A DNA stretch of 6,445 nt from Rickettsiales bacterium (lineage in GTDB: Bacteria > Pseudomonadota > Alphaproteobacteria > Rs-D84), in assembly GCA_031278055.1 (NCBI GenBank), contig JAITLD010000048.1:1-6445 (forward strand), read 5' to 3'. Under the pieces are notes generated by a model that was not told where the DNA came from, did not search any database, and was given only the letters and a program-made list of their open reading frames with translations. The position numbers and the translations under genes are program-made. Numbering within the stretch: the first letter of the stretch is position 1; every line of letters begins with the position of its first letter. Shown here piece after piece: positions 4,464-6,445 of this stretch.

Positions 4464-5636
4464 ATGAAACTTGGCGGATTGCTTTTGCTGACGGCTGTGG
4501 CGTTTGGCATGTTCCGGGCGCCCTCTGTCGCCGCGCCATACCGATCGATAGACGAGGAATACGTCCCCGTGTGGGACGAATTTGTTCCGGCCGCCGACAA
4601 GACGAATTACGACGATCTGTATAATCTCGACATCGGGGATACCGGCCCGGGTGAATGGAATTGGTGGAATCCCAGCGATACGCCGTTCAAACTGGAATCT
4701 GCCGCCGCGGCGAATGATTTTTGGAATCCGGAAATCGATTATGATACGTTCGAATTCTATACCGAGCACGAAAATTTGGATAATAAAAAGCTGATTCTGA
4801 CAGACAAACGCTCGTGCCCGTTCGAAGATTCCATCAAATGCAAGGAGTGGCTGGCCAAACCGCACAAGGTTGATTTTTTGCCGCAGAAACTCGGATACTC
4901 GCCGACAATCCGCGAAAAGACAATGGCGGAAATCGAGGTAGAGAAATTGTTAAAGGATAAAAACGCGCGGAAAGAAAATCTGGAAAAATACAAGCCGTCC
5001 GAAAACAAAAATATTTGGGCGCATGACGCCGAATTCCAAGGCTGTCCGTTCGAGACATTGAATGAATGCAGAATCTGGAAAGCAAAGCCCGCCGTTTTGG
5101 AAACCGCGTCGAATCAAAAGCCGATGATCGCCCCGTCGCATATTGACGACATAATCGCGCTGTCCCGCGCCGGCAAGCCAATAACGTCCGACATGCTGGG
5201 CGTGCGCCCGCTGATCGACAGATACCGCGCATTATTGGCCACGTCGCGCGCCTGCTGTTCGTCGGGATTAATTTACAATTTGAAATCCGCCGGCGCGTCG
5301 CGGGGATTAATTTACAAATTCATGGTAGACGACGCGAATTTTTATCAATTCGCCGAACGCTGTCTGATGATTACGGACGACGAATTGGATGAAAGCTATG
5401 CCAACACAAAGACGGCCGAGGTGGTCGCCGATATTCGAAACGAATGTTTGTGCCGCAGGAAAGAATATTTTGATACTCTATTGGCGCCGTTCGTCAAGAT
5501 TGCCCAGGCCAGTCCCGAATTCGCGGACAATGCCATCAGATGGCAATATTTCGACGGATTGAAGCGAAGAGTTACGGTCAGCATAAACAGCGATGTTGAC
5601 ATCGTTCTGAGACAGCTTGATAATTGCCCCGATTGA
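4464..5636 (+). CDS. Exported protein of unknown function with a duplicated Cys/Trp motif
   Basis: The product is 390 aa. Residues 1-24 are a clear signal peptide ending SVAA, so it is probably periplasmic or outer-membrane associated. An acidic, aromatic-rich N-terminal part (about 29-105) contains two WNP motifs (68-70, 87-89). A motif CPFE-x4-C-x2-W-x-AKP then occurs twice, at 118-133 and 194-209, separated by a lysine/glutamate-rich helical stretch. The C-terminal part (about 225-390) holds ACCSSGLIYNL, SRGLIYKF, CLMITDDELDESY, NECLCRRKEYFDTLLAPF and ends DNCPD. There are ten cysteines, all after the signal peptide (118, 126, 194, 202, 264, 265, 300, 328, 330, 388), consistent with disulfides. 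I do not recognise the family. It lies 7 nt after the Skp-like gene and 15 nt before folD, so it is probably co-transcribed and may be an envelope client or partner of the Skp-like protein (inference). The Shine-Dalgarno is weak (AAAAG next to the ATG). Confidence 0.85.
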   Translation: MKLGGLLLLTAVAFGMFRAPSVAAPYRSIDEEYVPVWDEFVPAADKTNYDDLYNLDIGDTGPGEWNWWNPSDTPFKLESAAAANDFWNPEIDYDTFEFYTEHENLDNKKLILTDKRSCPFEDSIKCKEWLAKPHKVDFLPQKLGYSPTIREKTMAEIEVEKLLKDKNARKENLEKYKPSENKNIWAHDAEFQGCPFETLNECRIWKAKPAVLETASNQKPMIAPSHIDDIIALSRAGKPITSDMLGVRPLIDRYRALLATSRACCSSGLIYNLKSAGASRGLIYKFMVDDANFYQFAERCLMITDDELDESYANTKTAEVVADIRNECLCRRKEYFDTLLAPFVKIAQASPEFADNAIRWQYFDGLKRRVTVSINSDVDIVLRQLDNCPD

Positions 5637-5651
5637 TGTTATTATTCCGCA

Positions 5652-6445
5652 ATGATTCTTGATGGAAAATCCTTGTCCGATAAAATCGCGGACGAATTGA
5701 AATGTCGCGCCGCAAATTTGGATATAAAGCTCGCCGTAATATTGGTTGGCGATAATCCGGCCAGCATAAAATACGTGAATGCAAAGCGGAAACGCGCGAT
5801 TGAAATCGGAATCAAGTGCGAAATTTCCAGTTTGCCGACAGATGTTTCCGAAACCGAATTATTAAAATTAATAAACGAATTCAACAACGATGATTCGATA
5901 AGCGGACTGATGATTCAATTGCCGCTGCCCGAGCATATAAATCAAGCGAATGTGACCCGCGCGATTAATCCCGACAAAGATGTCGACGGATTAAATCCGG
6001 CAAGCGGCTTCATGCCGGCCACGGTTCTGGGAATCGAAAGATTATTGGAAAATTATAAAATTGATTTGGCGGGCAGGGTCGCCGTCGTAGTCGGGCGAAG
6101 CGAAATCGTCGGAAAACCGGCGGCGCGCATGCTGCTCAATCATGACGCCACTGTCATTATATGTCATTCGCGGACGCGGGACCTGGCCGCATTCACCAGG
6201 CAGGCCGACATTTTGGTTTCCGCCGTCGGCATTCCGAATCTGATAACGCCGGAACATATAAAGAACGATGTTGTGATAATCGACGCGGGAACAATAGGCG
6301 ACGTTCAAAAATCATGCTATGAAAAGGCGGCGGCGTACACGCCGGTTCCGGGCGGCGTCGGCCCAATGACGATAATAAGTTTGATGGAAAACACAATACA
6401 GAGTGCAGAGTTTTTTTGTCATTCCCGCGCAGGCGGGAATAGGGC
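5652..6445 (+). CDS. folD: Bifunctional methylene-tetrahydrofolate dehydrogenase/cyclohydrolase FolD, 3' end at the window edge
   Basis: FolD interconverts 5,10-methylene-THF, methenyl-THF and 10-formyl-THF in the cytosol with NADP+. The 264 codons visible begin MILDGKSLSDKIADEL. Catalytic residues fit E. coli FolD by motif and spacing: Tyr41 and Lys45 in YVNAKRK (K54), Gln89 in QLPLP (Q98) and Asp112 in DKDVDG (D121). The nucleotide site GRSEIVGKP (148-156) and the signature PVPGGVGPMT (231-240) are present. Compared with E. coli FolD as I recall it, about nine residues are missing between DKDVDG and the GI-x-LL helix, and about nine between VIIDAG and TPVPGG, so this is a compact form. Native-looking sequence ends near MENTIQSAE. 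The last codons, FFCHSRAGGNR, are read from the palindromic repeat. No stop is reached in the window. The gene follows the exported-protein gene by 15 nt, with no clear Shine-Dalgarno. Confidence 0.95.
   Translation, partial: MILDGKSLSDKIADELKCRAANLDIKLAVILVGDNPASIKYVNAKRKRAIEIGIKCEISSLPTDVSETELLKLINEFNNDDSISGLMIQLPLPEHINQANVTRAINPDKDVDGLNPASGFMPATVLGIERLLENYKIDLAGRVAVVVGRSEIVGKPAARMLLNHDATVIICHSRTRDLAAFTRQADILVSAVGIPNLITPEHIKNDVVIIDAGTIGDVQKSCYEKAAAYTPVPGGVGPMTIISLMENTIQSAEFFCHSRAGGNR
6421..6440. repeat. Palindromic core repeat (dRS3-like), copy 4
   Basis: ATTCCCGCGCAGGCGGGAAT is identical to copy 2. Including flanks, 6415-6445 equals 2367-2397 over 31 bp. It is preceded by GAG and a T7 run, much like the alkyltransferase copy read on the minus strand (GAG, T8). 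It lies in frame within the 3' end of folD. Confidence 0.9.

Overview
The window looks like chromosomal DNA of an uncultured, moderately AT-rich alphaproteobacterium. LepA/EF-4 (291-2060) has the alphaproteobacterial style of sequence. The envelope genes (a Skp/OmpH-type protein and an exported cysteine-containing protein) point to a Gram-negative cell. TGA is used as a normal stop (lepA, the OmpH-like gene and the exported-protein gene all end in it), so the standard bacterial code applies. The organism assignment is inference from protein style only.

Layout. On the minus strand, reading right to left: a single-domain O6-alkylguanine-DNA alkyltransferase (3744-3403, TTG start), a DinD-family DNA-damage protein (3323-2472), a repeat-filled spacer (2186-2470), the translation GTPase lepA (2060-291) with a recognisable promoter and a foldable leader, a 49-codon small ORF (171-22), and the first codons of another gene joined to it by an ATGA overlap (25-1). 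On the plus strand: a divergent promoter, an OmpH/Skp-like membrane-anchored periplasmic protein (3809-4456), an exported protein of unknown function with a duplicated C-x7-C-x2-W-x-A-K-P motif (4464-5636), and folD (5652 to the window edge). These three plus-strand genes are 7 and 15 nt apart and probably form one operon.

The most distinctive signal is a palindromic repeat family. Its 20-bp core, ATTCCCGCCTGCGCGGGAAT or the reverse complement, occurs at 2204-2223, 2373-2392, 3415-3434 (one change) and 6421-6440. It has the ATTCCC-N8-GGGAAT shape of the neisserial dRS3 repeat. Two copies, with adjoining bases, form the perfect 28-bp inverted ends of a 193-bp MITE-like unit (2202-2394) that contains two 63-bp tandem units. 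The other two copies overlap the 3' ends of unrelated genes, alkyltransferase and folD, in the same orientation and reading phase. Both proteins therefore carry a repeat-encoded C-terminal tail of the type FFCHS(R/S)AGGN.

Functionally, the minus strand carries a DNA-damage pair (alkyltransferase and DinD) bracketed by repeats and next to a housekeeping translation factor. The plus strand carries an envelope pair followed by a one-carbon metabolism enzyme. No complete transposase, phage gene, CRISPR array, rRNA or tRNA is visible.
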